Both the position numbers and the translations under genes were made by a program. Positions 26,529 to 35,869 of a stretch of DNA of 64,000 bases are shown one piece after another. The notes under the pieces were generated by a model. The model had not been told where the DNA came from. It was given only the letters and a program-made list of their open reading frames with translations, and searched no databases. This stretch comes from Nocardioides massiliensis (GTDB lineage: Bacteria > Actinomycetota > Actinomycetes > Propionibacteriales > Nocardioidaceae), in assembly GCF_030811215.1 (NCBI RefSeq), contig NZ_JAUSQM010000001.1, positions 2,976,001 through 3,040,000 of the forward strand, given 5' to 3'. Position 1 is the first letter of the stretch. The number at the start of each line of letters is the position of its first letter.

Positions 26529-27467
26529 TCACGCCTGGTGTCCCACGCTGAAGTCGTGTCCCCAGTAGCTGACGGCGGTGCTCTCGCGAGCGACCCACTT
26601 CTCGTCCTCGACGGTCAGGCCCTCGGTGCCGTACTCGACGTCGAACCCGCCCGGTGACTTCACATAGAACGAGACCATCTGGTCGTTCATGTGCCGCCCG
26701 AGGGTGGCGCTCAGCGGCGCCTTGTAGCGGCGTACACGCTCGAGCGCGCGGCCGACGTCGTCGAGCTTGGCGACCTCCATCATGATGTGCACGCAGCGTG
26801 CCGGGTTCGGCATCGGCAGGAACGCGAGCGAGTGGTGGCGCGGGTTGCAGCCGAGGAAGCGCAACCACGCGGTGGAGCCGGGCTCCTTGCCGACGAACTC
26901 GCCGGGCATCCGCATCGAGTCGCGCAGGCGGAACCCGAGGACGTCGGTGTAGAACGCAAGCGCCGCCTCGTCGTCGGTCACAGGCAGCACGATGTGGCCC
27001 AGCCCCTGCTCACCGGTGACGAAGGTCTGGGCGTACGGCGTGACCAGCGGGCGCGACTCGTAGGTGATGCCGCAGAACAGCTCCCACACGTTGTCGAAGG
27101 GGTCGCTGAAGCGGATGAAGCCCTCCACGCGGCGCTCGGCGCACTCCTCGGCCGAGCCCTCGACGACGTCGACGCCGTGGTGCTTGAGGTGGTCGACCGC
27201 GGCGAGCAGGGCACGCCGGTCGGCGACCTCCCAGCCGGCGCAGCCGAGCCGGTCGTGCTCGGAGGGCTCGACGACGATCCGGGCGGAGACGTCGTCCATA
27301 CGCAAGTAGAGGTTGTCGGGGTTGGGGCCCTTGACCTCGACGAGCCCGAGGACCTTGCCCGCGAAGGTGCGCCACGCGTCGAGGTCGGTGCTCTCGACAC
27401 GGACGTAGCCCATCGATCGGATGTCGATGCCGGCCCCGACATTGTGGGTGGCCGTCTGCTGGGTCAT
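26529..27467 (-). CDS. hsaC: HsaC, iron-dependent extradiol dioxygenase
   Basis: 312-aa type I extradiol dioxygenase that cleaves the catechol 3,4-DHSA (meta cleavage of ring A). Two vicinal-oxygen-chelate modules; metal-ligand segments GLGHIVLPV, CVHIMMEV and GFDVEYGTE are seen. ATG 27467 shares one base with the hsaD stop (TGATG). Close in length to Mtb HsaC (300 aa). Confidence 0.93.
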   Translation of the reverse strand: MTQQTATHNVGAGIDIRSMGYVRVESTDLDAWRTFAGKVLGLVEVKGPNPDNLYLRMDDVSARIVVEPSEHDRLGCAGWEVADRRALLAAVDHLKHHGVDVVEGSAEECAERRVEGFIRFSDPFDNVWELFCGITYESRPLVTPYAQTFVTGEQGLGHIVLPVTDDEAALAFYTDVLGFRLRDSMRMPGEFVGKEPGSTAWLRFLGCNPRHHSLAFLPMPNPARCVHIMMEVAKLDDVGRALERVRRYKAPLSATLGRHMNDQMVSFYVKSPGGFDVEYGTEGLTVEDEKWVARESTAVSYWGHDFSVGHQA

Positions 27468-28420
27468 CACGCCTCCTGGGGTCGTGGGGTGCGCTCGCGG
27501 TGGCGGGCCAGGAAGGACAGGGAGATCTCGGCGAACTCCTCCGCTGCTTCGATCTGTGCCCAGTGTCCGCAGTTGGGGAACACGTGCAGGGACGCCTTCG
27601 GGATCAGCTTGAGCGCGGCGAGCGCGCCGTCGAGCGGGTTGACCCGGTCCTCGCGGCCCCAGGTCAACAGGGTGTGCTTGCGCAGCCGGTGCGCCTCGCG
27701 CCAGAGCATGCCGTCCTCGGCGGTCTCCGGGTTGAAGAACGACCACCCCATCGACTTCATCGCCTCGAGCGAGCCGGGCGCGGTGGCGTCGGCGAACCGC
27801 TCCTCGACCAGCTCGTCGGTCACGAGGCTCTGGTCGACCACCATGGTGGAGATGAAGGCGCGCAGCGCCTCGCGCGTCGGGTTGGCGCTGAACTCCATCA
27901 GCCGCTTGACGCCCTCGGTGGGGTCGGCGTGGAACAGGTTGAGGCTCAGGCCACCGGGACCCATCAGGATCAGCCGGCCGACGCGGTCGGGATGGGACAA
28001 CGCCAGCCGCATCGCCGTACCGCCACCGAGACTGTTGCCGAGCAGGTGCACCTTGGCAATGCCGAGCTCGTCGAGGAGCGCGACCACGTGGTCGGCAGCA
28101 TGCCGGTAGAAGTTGCCCTCCACCGGCGGCTTGTCGGACGCGCCGAACCCCGGCTGGTCGACCAGCAGGGTCCGCAGGTGGGCGGCGAAGTGCGGCAGCG
28201 CCGGGCCGAAGTTCGACCACGCCGAGGCGCCCGGGCCGCCGCCGTGCAGCATCACCAGCGGCAGTCCGCCTGCGAAGGCCCCCTCCTGCTGGTCGAGCAC
28301 CTCCCCTGGGCGGTCGAGCGGAGTCGAGACCCCCGCCTCGTAGTAGTTGAGCGTGATGCCCTTGACCTGCGCCGTGCGGCGCGTGCCGTCCTTGGAGAAG
28401 TCGGTGGTGTGGTCGGTCAC
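27467..28420 (-). CDS. hsaD: HsaD, meta-cleavage product hydrolase
   Basis: 317-aa alpha/beta hydrolase that splits 4,9-DSHA into HIP (DOHNAA) and a hydroxyhexadienoate. Catalytic Ser in GNSLGG, Asp in WGREDRVNP, His in NCGHWAQ; oxyanion region LHGGGPGASAW. It is longer than Mtb HsaD (about 291 aa) because roughly 20 residues (about 30-51, including VSTPLDRP) are inserted between YYEAG and LVMLHGGG. The inserted DNA carries a GTCTCGAC/CTCGACC repeat. GTG start directly follows the hsaA stop. Confidence 0.92.
   Translation of the reverse strand: MTDHTTDFSKDGTRRTAQVKGITLNYYEAGVSTPLDRPGEVLDQQEGAFAGGLPLVMLHGGGPGASAWSNFGPALPHFAAHLRTLLVDQPGFGASDKPPVEGNFYRHAADHVVALLDELGIAKVHLLGNSLGGGTAMRLALSHPDRVGRLILMGPGGLSLNLFHADPTEGVKRLMEFSANPTREALRAFISTMVVDQSLVTDELVEERFADATAPGSLEAMKSMGWSFFNPETAEDGMLWREAHRLRKHTLLTWGREDRVNPLDGALAALKLIPKASLHVFPNCGHWAQIEAAEEFAEISLSFLARHRERTPRPQEA
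28311..28334 (-). repeat. GTCTCGAC-type repeat inside hsaD
   Basis: On the minus strand the unit reads GGGTCTCGACTCCGCTCGAC. It is in frame, adds VSTPLDRP-type residues, and is related to the units at 648-665, 25823-25868 and 36589-36618. Confidence 0.6.
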
Positions 28421-29587
28421 TCAGTACATCCCCGGGTCGATCTTGTGGCCGAACTCGTGCGCGCCGAACATCTGCAGCGCACGCTCCGGGTCGTTGGCCG
28501 CGTGCACCCGCCCGGCGTGCGCGTCGCGCCAGGCGCGCTGCAGGTAGGTGCCCTCGGCCAGTGCGCGTCCCCCGGAGGCCTCGAACAGCGCGTCGATCGC
28601 GTCGATGGCGCGCTGGGTGCCCAGCACCTGGTCGCGACGGACCTTGAGGCGCACCCGCAGCGGGATGGGCTCGCCCTTGGCGACGTAGGCCTGCTCCTCG
28701 CGGATGTTGGCCACGAGCAGCGCCCAGGCGGCGTCGATCTCGGAGGAGGCACGCGCGATGCGCACGGCGGCGAACGGGTCGAGCGAGGCCTTCTCCCCGA
28801 GGTACGCCGCGCGGACCCGCTTCTGCTGCATCTCGACGTGCTCGGCGTACACCCCGTCGGCCATGCCGATGATCGGCGTGGTGATGGTGCCCGTGAAGAC
28901 CGAGTGGAAGGGCAGCTTGTAAAGGTCGGAGGGGTTCTGTTCCTGACCCGGGCCGTAGCAGCGGCCGGTGTCGCTCATGGAGAGCGTGAACGCCTCGGGC
29001 ACGAACACGTCCTCGACCACGATGTCGTTGGAGCCGGTGCCGCGCAGTCCGACGACGTTCCAGACGTCGACGATCGTGTAGTTCTCCCGCGGCACGAGGA
29101 AGGTCTTGAAGTCGATGACGTTGCCGTCGCCGTCGAAGACCAGACCGCCCAGGAGGACCCAGGAGCAGTGGTCACAGCCGGAGGAGAAGCTCCACTTGCC
29201 CGAGAGCTGGTAGCCGCCGTCGATCTTGGTGGCCTTGCCGGTCGGGGCGTACGACGAGCTCGCGCGCGTGGCGGTGTCGCTCCCCCACACGGCCTGCTGC
29301 GCCTCGTCGGGGAAGAGGGCGATCTGCCACGGGTGGACGCCGACGACCGAGGAGATCCAGCCGGTGGAGCCGCACGCCCCGGCGATCATCTTCACGGCCG
29401 TGTAGAAGTCGACCGGGTCGGCCTCCAGGCCGTCGAAGCGGCGCGGCTGCAGCAGGCGGAAGAACCCGGCCTCCTCGAGCTCCTTCACGCTGGCTTCGGG
29501 GACAACGCGCAGACGCTCCGCGTCCTCGGCCCGCTCCCGGAAGTTCGGCAGCAGATCACGGACGGCGTCGAGTACGGCCTGGGACAT
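28421..29587 (-). CDS. hsaA: HsaA, flavin-dependent 3-HSA 4-hydroxylase
   Basis: 388-aa monooxygenase of the acyl-CoA dehydrogenase-like group D; with HsaB it hydroxylates 3-HSA to the catechol 3,4-DHSA. GACGSTGWISSVVGVHPWQIA, SGKWSFSSGCDHC and GLRGTGSNDIVV are typical. ATG 29587 follows AGGAG. First gene of hsaA-D-C-B, with a KstR box 37 bases upstream and kstD reading the other way. Confidence 0.94.
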   Translation of the reverse strand: MSQAVLDAVRDLLPNFRERAEDAERLRVVPEASVKELEEAGFFRLLQPRRFDGLEADPVDFYTAVKMIAGACGSTGWISSVVGVHPWQIALFPDEAQQAVWGSDTATRASSSYAPTGKATKIDGGYQLSGKWSFSSGCDHCSWVLLGGLVFDGDGNVIDFKTFLVPRENYTIVDVWNVVGLRGTGSNDIVVEDVFVPEAFTLSMSDTGRCYGPGQEQNPSDLYKLPFHSVFTGTITTPIIGMADGVYAEHVEMQQKRVRAAYLGEKASLDPFAAVRIARASSEIDAAWALLVANIREEQAYVAKGEPIPLRVRLKVRRDQVLGTQRAIDAIDALFEASGGRALAEGTYLQRAWRDAHAGRVHAANDPERALQMFGAHEFGHKIDPGMY

Positions 29588-29623
29588 CGCACAGCTCCTG
29601 TCTGGAGGGTTACCGGGCAATAC

Positions 29624-29637
29624 TAGAACACGTTCTC
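29624..29637. promoter_or_regulatory. KstR-type operator, hsaA side
   Basis: TAGAACACGTTCTC fits TNNAACNNGTTNNA except at the last base; 37 bases upstream of hsaA. Confidence 0.78.
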
Positions 29638-29701
29638 GTTTCGGTCGACAACACGCGTTGATCGGCGCGCGAGGCGACGCGGATCCCCCGTCCGTCCGGA
29701 C

Positions 29702-29715
29702 TAGAACCTGTTACA
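29702..29715. promoter_or_regulatory. KstR-type operator, kstD side
   Basis: TAGAACCTGTTACA fits the consensus at every fixed base. It ends nine bases before the kstD ATG with no ribosome site between, so the transcript is probably leaderless or nearly so, and KstR would cover the start point. Confidence 0.82.
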
Positions 29716-29724
29716 TTTTCCGCC

Positions 29725-31452
29725 ATGACGGCAGTTGCTGCGGGCGCTTGGCCCGCCGAGGTCGGAACCGAGGTCGACGTCATCGTCGTAGGCGCCGGAG
29801 CCGCTGGGATGAGTGCGGCGCTGAGCGCGGCGACGCGCGGCCTGCGCACCGTGCTGGTGGAGAAGGGCGCCCACTTCGGCGGCAGCACCGCCCGCAGCGG
29901 CGGCGGTGTCTGGATCCCGGGCAACTACGCCCTGCGCGAGGCCGGCCAGGCCGACCCGGGCGACATCGACCGGGCACGCGAGTACCTCCAGGCCATCGTC
30001 GGCGACGAGGTCCCCGCCGTACGCCGCGACACCTACCTCGACCGCGGACCCGAGGTGATGGACTTCCTGAAGTCCCGCACCCCGCTGCGCTTCCGGTGGG
30101 TGCCCAACTACGCCGACTACCACCCCGAGGCGCCCGGAGGCCGGCTCGCCGGACGCTCGGTGGAGCCCGTGCCGCTGGACGCGCGCTTCCTCGGCGACGA
30201 GCTCGAGCGCCTGCACCCGCAATACACCAAGGCCCCGGCCAACATGATCATCACCCAGGCCGACTTCCGGAAGATCAGCCTCGGCATGCGCACACTGCGC
30301 GGGCCGTTGACGATGGCCAAGGTGATGGCACGCCGCATGGTCAGCCTGCTGCTGCGGCGCCGGATGTATGCCATGGGCAACGCGATCGCGATCGGGCTGC
30401 GCAAGGGGGTGTCCGACGCCGGCGTACCGGTCGTCTACGAGGCGCCGTTGACCGAGCTGCTGCTCGAGGACGGGCGAGTCGTCGGGGTCGTCGTCGAGCA
30501 CCAGGGCGTACGCCGGGAGGTCCGGGCCCGCAAGGGGGTCATCCTCGGCACGGGCGGCTTCGAGCGGAACCTCGAGCTGCGGGAGAAGTACCAACCGAAG
30601 CCGACCTCGGTCGAGTGGACCACCGGTTCGCAGTACAACGACGGCGGTGGACACCTCGCCGGCATGGCACTGGGCGCCGACGTGGCGCTCATGGACGACT
30701 CCTGGTGGGGTCCGACGATCCCGCTTCCGAGCGGACCGTGGTTCTGCCTGGCCGAGCGCAACCTGCCGGGCTCGATCATCGTCAACGGCGCGGGCGAGCG
30801 CTTCATGAACGAAGCACTGCCCTACGTCGAGGCGGTCCACGAGATCTACAAGGGCGAGGCGACGGGCGTGCAGCATGTCCCGGCCTGGATGATCATCGAC
30901 CAGCGCTACCGCAACCGCTACCTCTTCGCCGGTCTCGCGCCGCGTCAGCCGTTCCCGGGGCGGTGGTACAAGAACGGCACGATCAAGAAGGCTGCGACGC
31001 TGGAGGAGCTCGCCGGCCAGATCGAGGTGCCGGCGGACGCGCTGCGCGCGACGGTCGAGCGGTTCAACGGCTTCGCGCGCACCGGTGTCGACGAGGACTT
31101 CGGCCGCGGGGAGTCCGGCTACGACCGCTACTACTCCGACCCGACCGTGAAGCCGAACCCGTCGCTGCACAGCATCGACCAGGCGCCGTACTACGCCGTC
31201 AAGATCGTGCCCGGTGACCTCGGGACCAAGGGCGGGCTCGTCACCGACGAGCGCGCTCGGGTCCTGCGTCCGGACGGCTCGGTGATCGAGGGGCTGTATG
31301 CCGCCGGCAACGTCTCGGCGGCCGTGATGGGGCACACCTACGCGGGACCGGGAGCGACCATCGGACCGGCCATCGTCTTCGGCTACCTTGCCGCGGAGGA
31401 CTGCGCCGCCCAGGAGGACGCAGCCGCTGCCAGCGAAGGGATGAGTGCCTGA
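29725..31452 (+). CDS. kstD: KstD, 3-ketosteroid delta1-dehydrogenase
   Basis: 575-aa FAD enzyme that makes the delta1 double bond in ring A of 3-ketosteroids, needed for B-ring opening. FAD motifs VIVVGAGAAGMSAALSAA near the N-terminus and GLYAAGNVSAAVMGH with PGATIGPA near the end. Length fits the family (Mtb 563 aa). The stop shares a base with the next gene's ATG (TGATG), the same kstD-hydratase pairing as Rv3537-Rv3538. Confidence 0.94.
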   Translation: MTAVAAGAWPAEVGTEVDVIVVGAGAAGMSAALSAATRGLRTVLVEKGAHFGGSTARSGGGVWIPGNYALREAGQADPGDIDRAREYLQAIVGDEVPAVRRDTYLDRGPEVMDFLKSRTPLRFRWVPNYADYHPEAPGGRLAGRSVEPVPLDARFLGDELERLHPQYTKAPANMIITQADFRKISLGMRTLRGPLTMAKVMARRMVSLLLRRRMYAMGNAIAIGLRKGVSDAGVPVVYEAPLTELLLEDGRVVGVVVEHQGVRREVRARKGVILGTGGFERNLELREKYQPKPTSVEWTTGSQYNDGGGHLAGMALGADVALMDDSWWGPTIPLPSGPWFCLAERNLPGSIIVNGAGERFMNEALPYVEAVHEIYKGEATGVQHVPAWMIIDQRYRNRYLFAGLAPRQPFPGRWYKNGTIKKAATLEELAGQIEVPADALRATVERFNGFARTGVDEDFGRGESGYDRYYSDPTVKPNPSLHSIDQAPYYAVKIVPGDLGTKGGLVTDERARVLRPDGSVIEGLYAAGNVSAAVMGHTYAGPGATIGPAIVFGYLAAEDCAAQEDAAAASEGMSA

Positions 31453-32330
31453 TGCCCATCGACCCCAGTGTCGCGATCGGCGCGTCGACCGGTGAGAAGA
31501 CGTTCCGGTGGGACGAGAGCGACGTGCTGCTCTACCACCTGGCCGTGGGTGCCGGATCCGAGCCCGGGAGCTTCGTCTCCCCCGACTCCCTGCGCTACAC
31601 CCTCGACGACGACAACCTGCAGGTGCTGCCCTCCTTCGCCGTCGTGGCCCCCACTTTCCACGAGACCGACCCGCCGCCCCTCGACCTGCCCGGCTGCGAC
31701 ATCAACCTGTCCCAGGTCGTCCACGGCGCGCAGACGATCACCGTCCACGGTCCGGTCCCGACCTCCGGCGAGGCGACCCTGCGCACCCGGATCACCGATA
31801 TCTGGGACAAGGGCAAGGCCGCGGTGATCTGGCAGGAGGGCACCGCCGTGTCCCCCGAGGGCCAAGAGCTGTGGACGGTCCGCTCCTCGATCTTCGTCCG
31901 GGGTGAGGGCGGCTGGGGTGGCGACCGCGGCGAGAGCACCGCTGTCGAGGTCCCGGACCGCGCGGCCGACGCCGACGTCTCCTACGCCACGACGCCCAAC
32001 CAGGCACTGCTCTACCGCCTGTGCGGCGACCGCAACCCGCTGCACGCCGACCCCGAGTTCGCGAAGGGCGCCGGCTTCCCGGCCCCGATCCTGCACGGAC
32101 TCTGCTCGTACGGCGTGGTGCTCCGCCTGGTCACCGACGCGCTGCTCGACGGCGACACCAGCCGGGTGGGCTCCTTCACCGGTCGGTTCGCCGGCGTCGT
32201 CTTCCCGGGCGAGACCATCCGGGTGCAGGCCTGGGACCAGGGCGACGAGCTGGTCGTCGCGGCCAGCATCGCAGGCGGGGAGCGCGACGGATCGCCGGTT
32301 TTGGCCGACTGCGTCGTGACGAAGGCCTGA
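31452..32330 (+). CDS. hsd4B: MaoC-like 2-enoyl-CoA hydratase (Rv3538-like)
   Basis: 292 aa, double hot-dog hydratase. The C-terminal hydratase-2 motif is visible: YRLCGDRNPLHADPEFAKGAGF, with Asp and His of the D/H dyad, followed by PILHGLCSYG. N-terminal half is the usual degenerate hot-dog. Translationally coupled to kstD. Likely hydrates steroid side-chain enoyl-CoA; the symbol follows the Rhodococcus/Mtb usage and is less sure than the family. Confidence 0.85.
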   Translation: MPIDPSVAIGASTGEKTFRWDESDVLLYHLAVGAGSEPGSFVSPDSLRYTLDDDNLQVLPSFAVVAPTFHETDPPPLDLPGCDINLSQVVHGAQTITVHGPVPTSGEATLRTRITDIWDKGKAAVIWQEGTAVSPEGQELWTVRSSIFVRGEGGWGGDRGESTAVEVPDRAADADVSYATTPNQALLYRLCGDRNPLHADPEFAKGAGFPAPILHGLCSYGVVLRLVTDALLDGDTSRVGSFTGRFAGVVFPGETIRVQAWDQGDELVVAASIAGGERDGSPVLADCVVTKA

Positions 32331-32334
32331 CGCC

Positions 32335-33588
32335 GTGGGGTTCCGCCGCCGTCGGCTCCTCACCGCCGCGGCCGTGGCCAACACGTTCCGGCCGGCCTAC
32401 GGACTGCGCCCCGGAATCCCGTCGATGTTCGTCGGGTGGATCGCTGCGGAGCTCGCGCCTCACCTGCTGGCGCTGACCGCGCTCGACACCGTCGGGCACG
32501 TCACCGCCGCAAAGCGGGCCGGTCGACCGGTCGACGGGCTTGGCACGGCGCTCGGCCTCGGCGCCGCGGCCGGGTTCGCGATGATCATCAAGCAGTCGCA
32601 GGACGCGCGCGAGGAGGTCGACGCCGCGCTGCGTGAGGGCCTGGGCGCGGACTACCGCACCCGTCTCGATCGGGAGCCGACCGACCTCGACCTCGCGACA
32701 CCATGGCGCCAGGTGCTGATGCCGTTCCGGATGCGTGACGACGCCGTGCGGGTCGCGCGCAATATCGCCTACAGCGACGCCGGACGCCGGGGCCTGCTGG
32801 ACGTCTACCGTCCGGCCGACCGCCCCGTCGAGGGGGCGCCGGTGCTACTGCAGGTGCACGGCGGCGGCTGGGCGATCGGCAACAAGGACCAGCAGGGCAT
32901 TCCGCTCATGCAGCACATGGCCGCGCGCGGCTGGGTGTGCGTCTCGATCAACTACCGCCTGAGCCCGCGCGACGCGTTCCCGGCGCACATCATCGACGTG
33001 AAGCGGGCCATCGCGTGGATCCGTGAGCACATCGAGGAGTACGGCGGCGACCCGTCGTTCCTCGCGATCACCGGTGGCTCCGCCGGCGGGCAGCTCGCCG
33101 CGCTCGCCGCGACGACGCCCAACGATCCGGCGTACCAGCCGGGGTTCGAGGACGCCGACACCAGCGTCGACGCATGCGTGCCGTTCTACGGCGTCTACGA
33201 CTTCGCGGGCGTCACCGGGCGCAACGCGCGCGACATGCGCGACAAGTTCCTCGCGCCGCGGATCGTGCAGCAGACCTACGCCGACGCCCAGGATGTCTTC
33301 GAGCAGGCCTCCCCCATCCTGCGCATCACCCCGGACGTGCCACCGTTCCTGGTCATCCACGGCGCGCACGACACCCTCGTCTCGGTCCGCCAGGCCCGGA
33401 AGTTCGTCGAACGGCTGCGCGAGGCGTCGAAGAAGCCGGTGGTGTACGCCGAGCTCCCCGGCACCCAGCATGCGTTCGACGTCTTCCCGTCGATCCGGTC
33501 GGCCCACGTCGTGCGGGCCGTGGACCGGTTCCTGCACGTCGTCCTCAACGACGCCGACGGGCCGCGGCCGGCTGACGCGCCGGACTGA
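32335..33588 (+). CDS. Alpha/beta hydrolase (hormone-sensitive-lipase type esterase)
   Basis: 417 aa. HGGGW oxyanion motif, GGSAGG nucleophile, and later GAHDTLVSVRQ and GTQHAFDV for the acid and His. A 150-residue N-terminal region with hydrophobic stretches precedes the catalytic domain, as in mycobacterial LipC/LipW-like esterases. It starts with GTG four bases after the hydratase stop, so it belongs to the kstD operon. Could hydrolyse sterol esters or side-chain esters; substrate unknown. Confidence 0.82.
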   Translation: MGFRRRRLLTAAAVANTFRPAYGLRPGIPSMFVGWIAAELAPHLLALTALDTVGHVTAAKRAGRPVDGLGTALGLGAAAGFAMIIKQSQDAREEVDAALREGLGADYRTRLDREPTDLDLATPWRQVLMPFRMRDDAVRVARNIAYSDAGRRGLLDVYRPADRPVEGAPVLLQVHGGGWAIGNKDQQGIPLMQHMAARGWVCVSINYRLSPRDAFPAHIIDVKRAIAWIREHIEEYGGDPSFLAITGGSAGGQLAALAATTPNDPAYQPGFEDADTSVDACVPFYGVYDFAGVTGRNARDMRDKFLAPRIVQQTYADAQDVFEQASPILRITPDVPPFLVIHGAHDTLVSVRQARKFVERLREASKKPVVYAELPGTQHAFDVFPSIRSAHVVRAVDRFLHVVLNDADGPRPADAPD

Positions 33589-33646
33589 GCCGGGCTGAGT
33601 TCGCACGCGGACCGCTCCGGTCCTCGTGCGGTACTACCGTCCCTCC

Positions 33647-34218
33647 ATGACGACACTCTTCGAGCAGTGGCCGGACCCGCCCCACAGTGCCGGCAACGAG
33701 GCCGAGGCGGTCCTCGGGGCACTCGAGCGCCAGCGCGCCACCTTCTGGTGGAAGGTCAGCGGGCTCGACACCGACCAGCTCCGAACCCCGCACCCTCCGT
33801 CGGAGTGACCCGGGCTCGCCTGCTCAAGCACCTCGCGCAGGTCGAGGACAAGCTGGCGTGCGTGGTTGGCGCGCAGCAGGCCGCGGAGCCGTGGTTGGCG
33901 CAGCGCCAGCACTGGTCGCCCGACGCCTGGGAGTGGACCTGGCGTACGGCGCACGACGACTCCGCCGAGGAGCTCCACGATCTGTGGACACGCTCGGTCG
34001 CACGGGCGCGCGACGTGCTGGCCGACGAGCTCACCCGTGGCGATCTCTCGCAACCGAGTGCGCTCGGCCCCTGGCCGGATGGGCAGAACGCCAACCTGCG
34101 CCGCGTCGTGCTCGACACGCTCGAGGAGTACGCCCGCCACGTCGGCCACGCGGATCTGATCCGCGAGGCGGTCGACGGACGCGTGGGTGAGGATCCGGAG
34201 ACCTGGCCGCCGCAGTAG
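33647..34218 (+). pseudogene. DinB/DUF664-family protein, frameshifted
   Basis: Two frames together make one DUF664 protein. The first (ATG 33647) gives MTTLFEQWPDPPHSAGNEAE through TPHPPSE and stops at 33808. The second frame resumes at the same point with VTRARLLKHLAQVEDK and runs through EEYARHVGHADLIREAVDG. The family has an unbroken PPS...LLKHL sequence here, so a one-base loss near 33804-33808 is likely. The membrane-free four-helix metal-binding family has varied roles. Recent decay or a sequencing error are both possible. Confidence 0.72.
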
Positions 34219-34247
34219 TGTCGATCGCCGTCGCCTTCGGGCCCGTT

Positions 34248-35801
34248 TCAGCCGGCGCGGGCCAGTGCACGGAATCGGCCTTCGGCGTGCGTCTTCATCC
34301 GGTGGTGTCGTCGGCACAGGACCTGCAAGTTGGCCGGTGAGGTCTGCCCCGGTGGCCCGCCCTCGTCGGGCGGGACGTAGGGCTCCACATGATCGAGGTC
34401 GCAGGCCCGCGCGGGCCTGGTGCAATGGGGTGCTTGGCAGTGCGCATCGCGCAGGATCACCTGCTCGCGCATCCGTGGCGGTGGGTCATGGCCGTCGACG
34501 GCATCCTCGGCGTCCATGTTGATCACCGGCGTGACCTTGATGTCGCGTCGGCGCAGCCACTGCTCCACCAGATCCAGGGTCATCGCGCCGTAGCGCTCGG
34601 CACGCGCCCCGTGATCGGTGCTTGTTTCGGTGTTGACGCGCTTGGCGAGGTCGCCGAACTCGATATGCACGTAGAGCCGTCCGGCTCTGGTCGGTGTCGT
34701 GGTCGCGGTGTCGAGCAGCTCGGCTGCGGCGTGGGGGTCGGCCAACATCCCGAGCGCGGTCGCGCGGTGGTGCTGCCACGGCTCCGGATCCCGCCCCTCG
34801 GCAGTCAGCTGAGCGGCCAGGATCCCGGCGACCTTCTCGACCATCGCCTCCAGCGCCTCGGCATCGGGAGTGTCCAAACGAGCGTGGACCTCGGTGAACG
34901 CCGGTGAGTCCCCAGGAAGCGGCGGGAGGACGAACATCCCCCGGCCGTCGGACTTCTCCGCCTCCAACCGAGCGGCTTCCTCAGGGTCGAGAGCAAGGAG
35001 TGCCTCGGTGATCAGCTCCAGCGCGGTGGCCTTGTTGATCGCCCGTCTCGTGGATGCGAGCAATTCGTCGACCTTGGTGACGATCGCGAGGTCGAGCTTC
35101 AACGTCTGCCCGGCGACCTGCCGGGCACGCCACGCCTCCACCTCACCGGCTTCCAGGCGTTCCCACAGCTTCGGCAGGCGGTAGCGCAACTCGAGCGAAT
35201 GCGACATGAGCACGATCCCGCTGTCCGGGCTCATTCCCAACGCCGCCGCTAGCTCCAAAGGGGCGTGCTCGTGCACCGACGGCGCACCCTCGCCGGCCAC
35301 GACGATCCGGTTGGGACGGTCCCGGTCGGTGTTGTCAGCCGTCCGGACGCCCGGCATCGTCTCGTAGGACTCTGCAAGACGGACGGCAAGCAGGACCTGG
35401 TCGCTCTCCCAGCGTCGCATCAACAATCGGCGTTGCTCGACCACGGCCAGCACCTCGACCGCACGCAGCGCACCGAGCTCGTTGCGTGCGGTGAAGGTGA
35501 GCTCTTCCTCGACATGTGGCGGCACCACCTCTGGGCGCTCGCCGCGGGCCTCCGCGGCGAGGTCCGCCAACAGCCATTCCGGACACGCCGGCGGCAGCTG
35601 CCCACCCTCGTCGACCGGCTCTCGCGCCTCGTCGAACTCCCCGATCTGATCCATGGATCCATCGTGGACCACGCCACCGACAGTCCCCGGGTCTCGACGT
35701 CGCTCGAACGCCGGCGTGGGGCGCTCGGCCGACACCATCGGGCGCGGCTCGCGCGCGTCGGCGGCCTCGTGCGCCTCGTCGAACTCGCCTCTCCGATCCA
35801 T
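34248..35801 (-). CDS. DUF222 / HNH endonuclease-domain protein (13E12 family)
   Basis: 517 aa. An N-terminal DUF222 region (about 100-350) is followed by a C-terminal HNH motif: CQAPHCTRPARACDLDHVEPY, then NLQVLCRRHHRMKTH. These genes are multicopy in Nocardioides and mycobacteria and are of unknown role. The 5' end is duplicated: ATG 35801 and ATG 35654 have almost the same leader and first codons, so the true start could be either. It ends just after the DinB pseudogene and starts 69 bases from the mod stop. Confidence 0.8.
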   Translation of the reverse strand: MDRRGEFDEAHEAADAREPRPMVSAERPTPAFERRRDPGTVGGVVHDGSMDQIGEFDEAREPVDEGGQLPPACPEWLLADLAAEARGERPEVVPPHVEEELTFTARNELGALRAVEVLAVVEQRRLLMRRWESDQVLLAVRLAESYETMPGVRTADNTDRDRPNRIVVAGEGAPSVHEHAPLELAAALGMSPDSGIVLMSHSLELRYRLPKLWERLEAGEVEAWRARQVAGQTLKLDLAIVTKVDELLASTRRAINKATALELITEALLALDPEEAARLEAEKSDGRGMFVLPPLPGDSPAFTEVHARLDTPDAEALEAMVEKVAGILAAQLTAEGRDPEPWQHHRATALGMLADPHAAAELLDTATTTPTRAGRLYVHIEFGDLAKRVNTETSTDHGARAERYGAMTLDLVEQWLRRRDIKVTPVINMDAEDAVDGHDPPPRMREQVILRDAHCQAPHCTRPARACDLDHVEPYVPPDEGGPPGQTSPANLQVLCRRHHRMKTHAEGRFRALARAG

Positions 35802-35830
35802 GAATCCATCGTGGACCACGCCACCGACAC
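35625..35830. repeat. Direct duplication of the DUF222 gene start region
   Basis: 35625-35682 and 35770-35830 are alike, with a nearly identical 34-base core (35649-35682, 35797-35830; one difference). Each copy holds the leader, the ATG and the first codons (MDxxGEFDEA). Confidence 0.8.
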
Positions 35831-35869
35831 TGATGATGCTCGGACGCTCATTCCGTCGGGGCCACGGGC

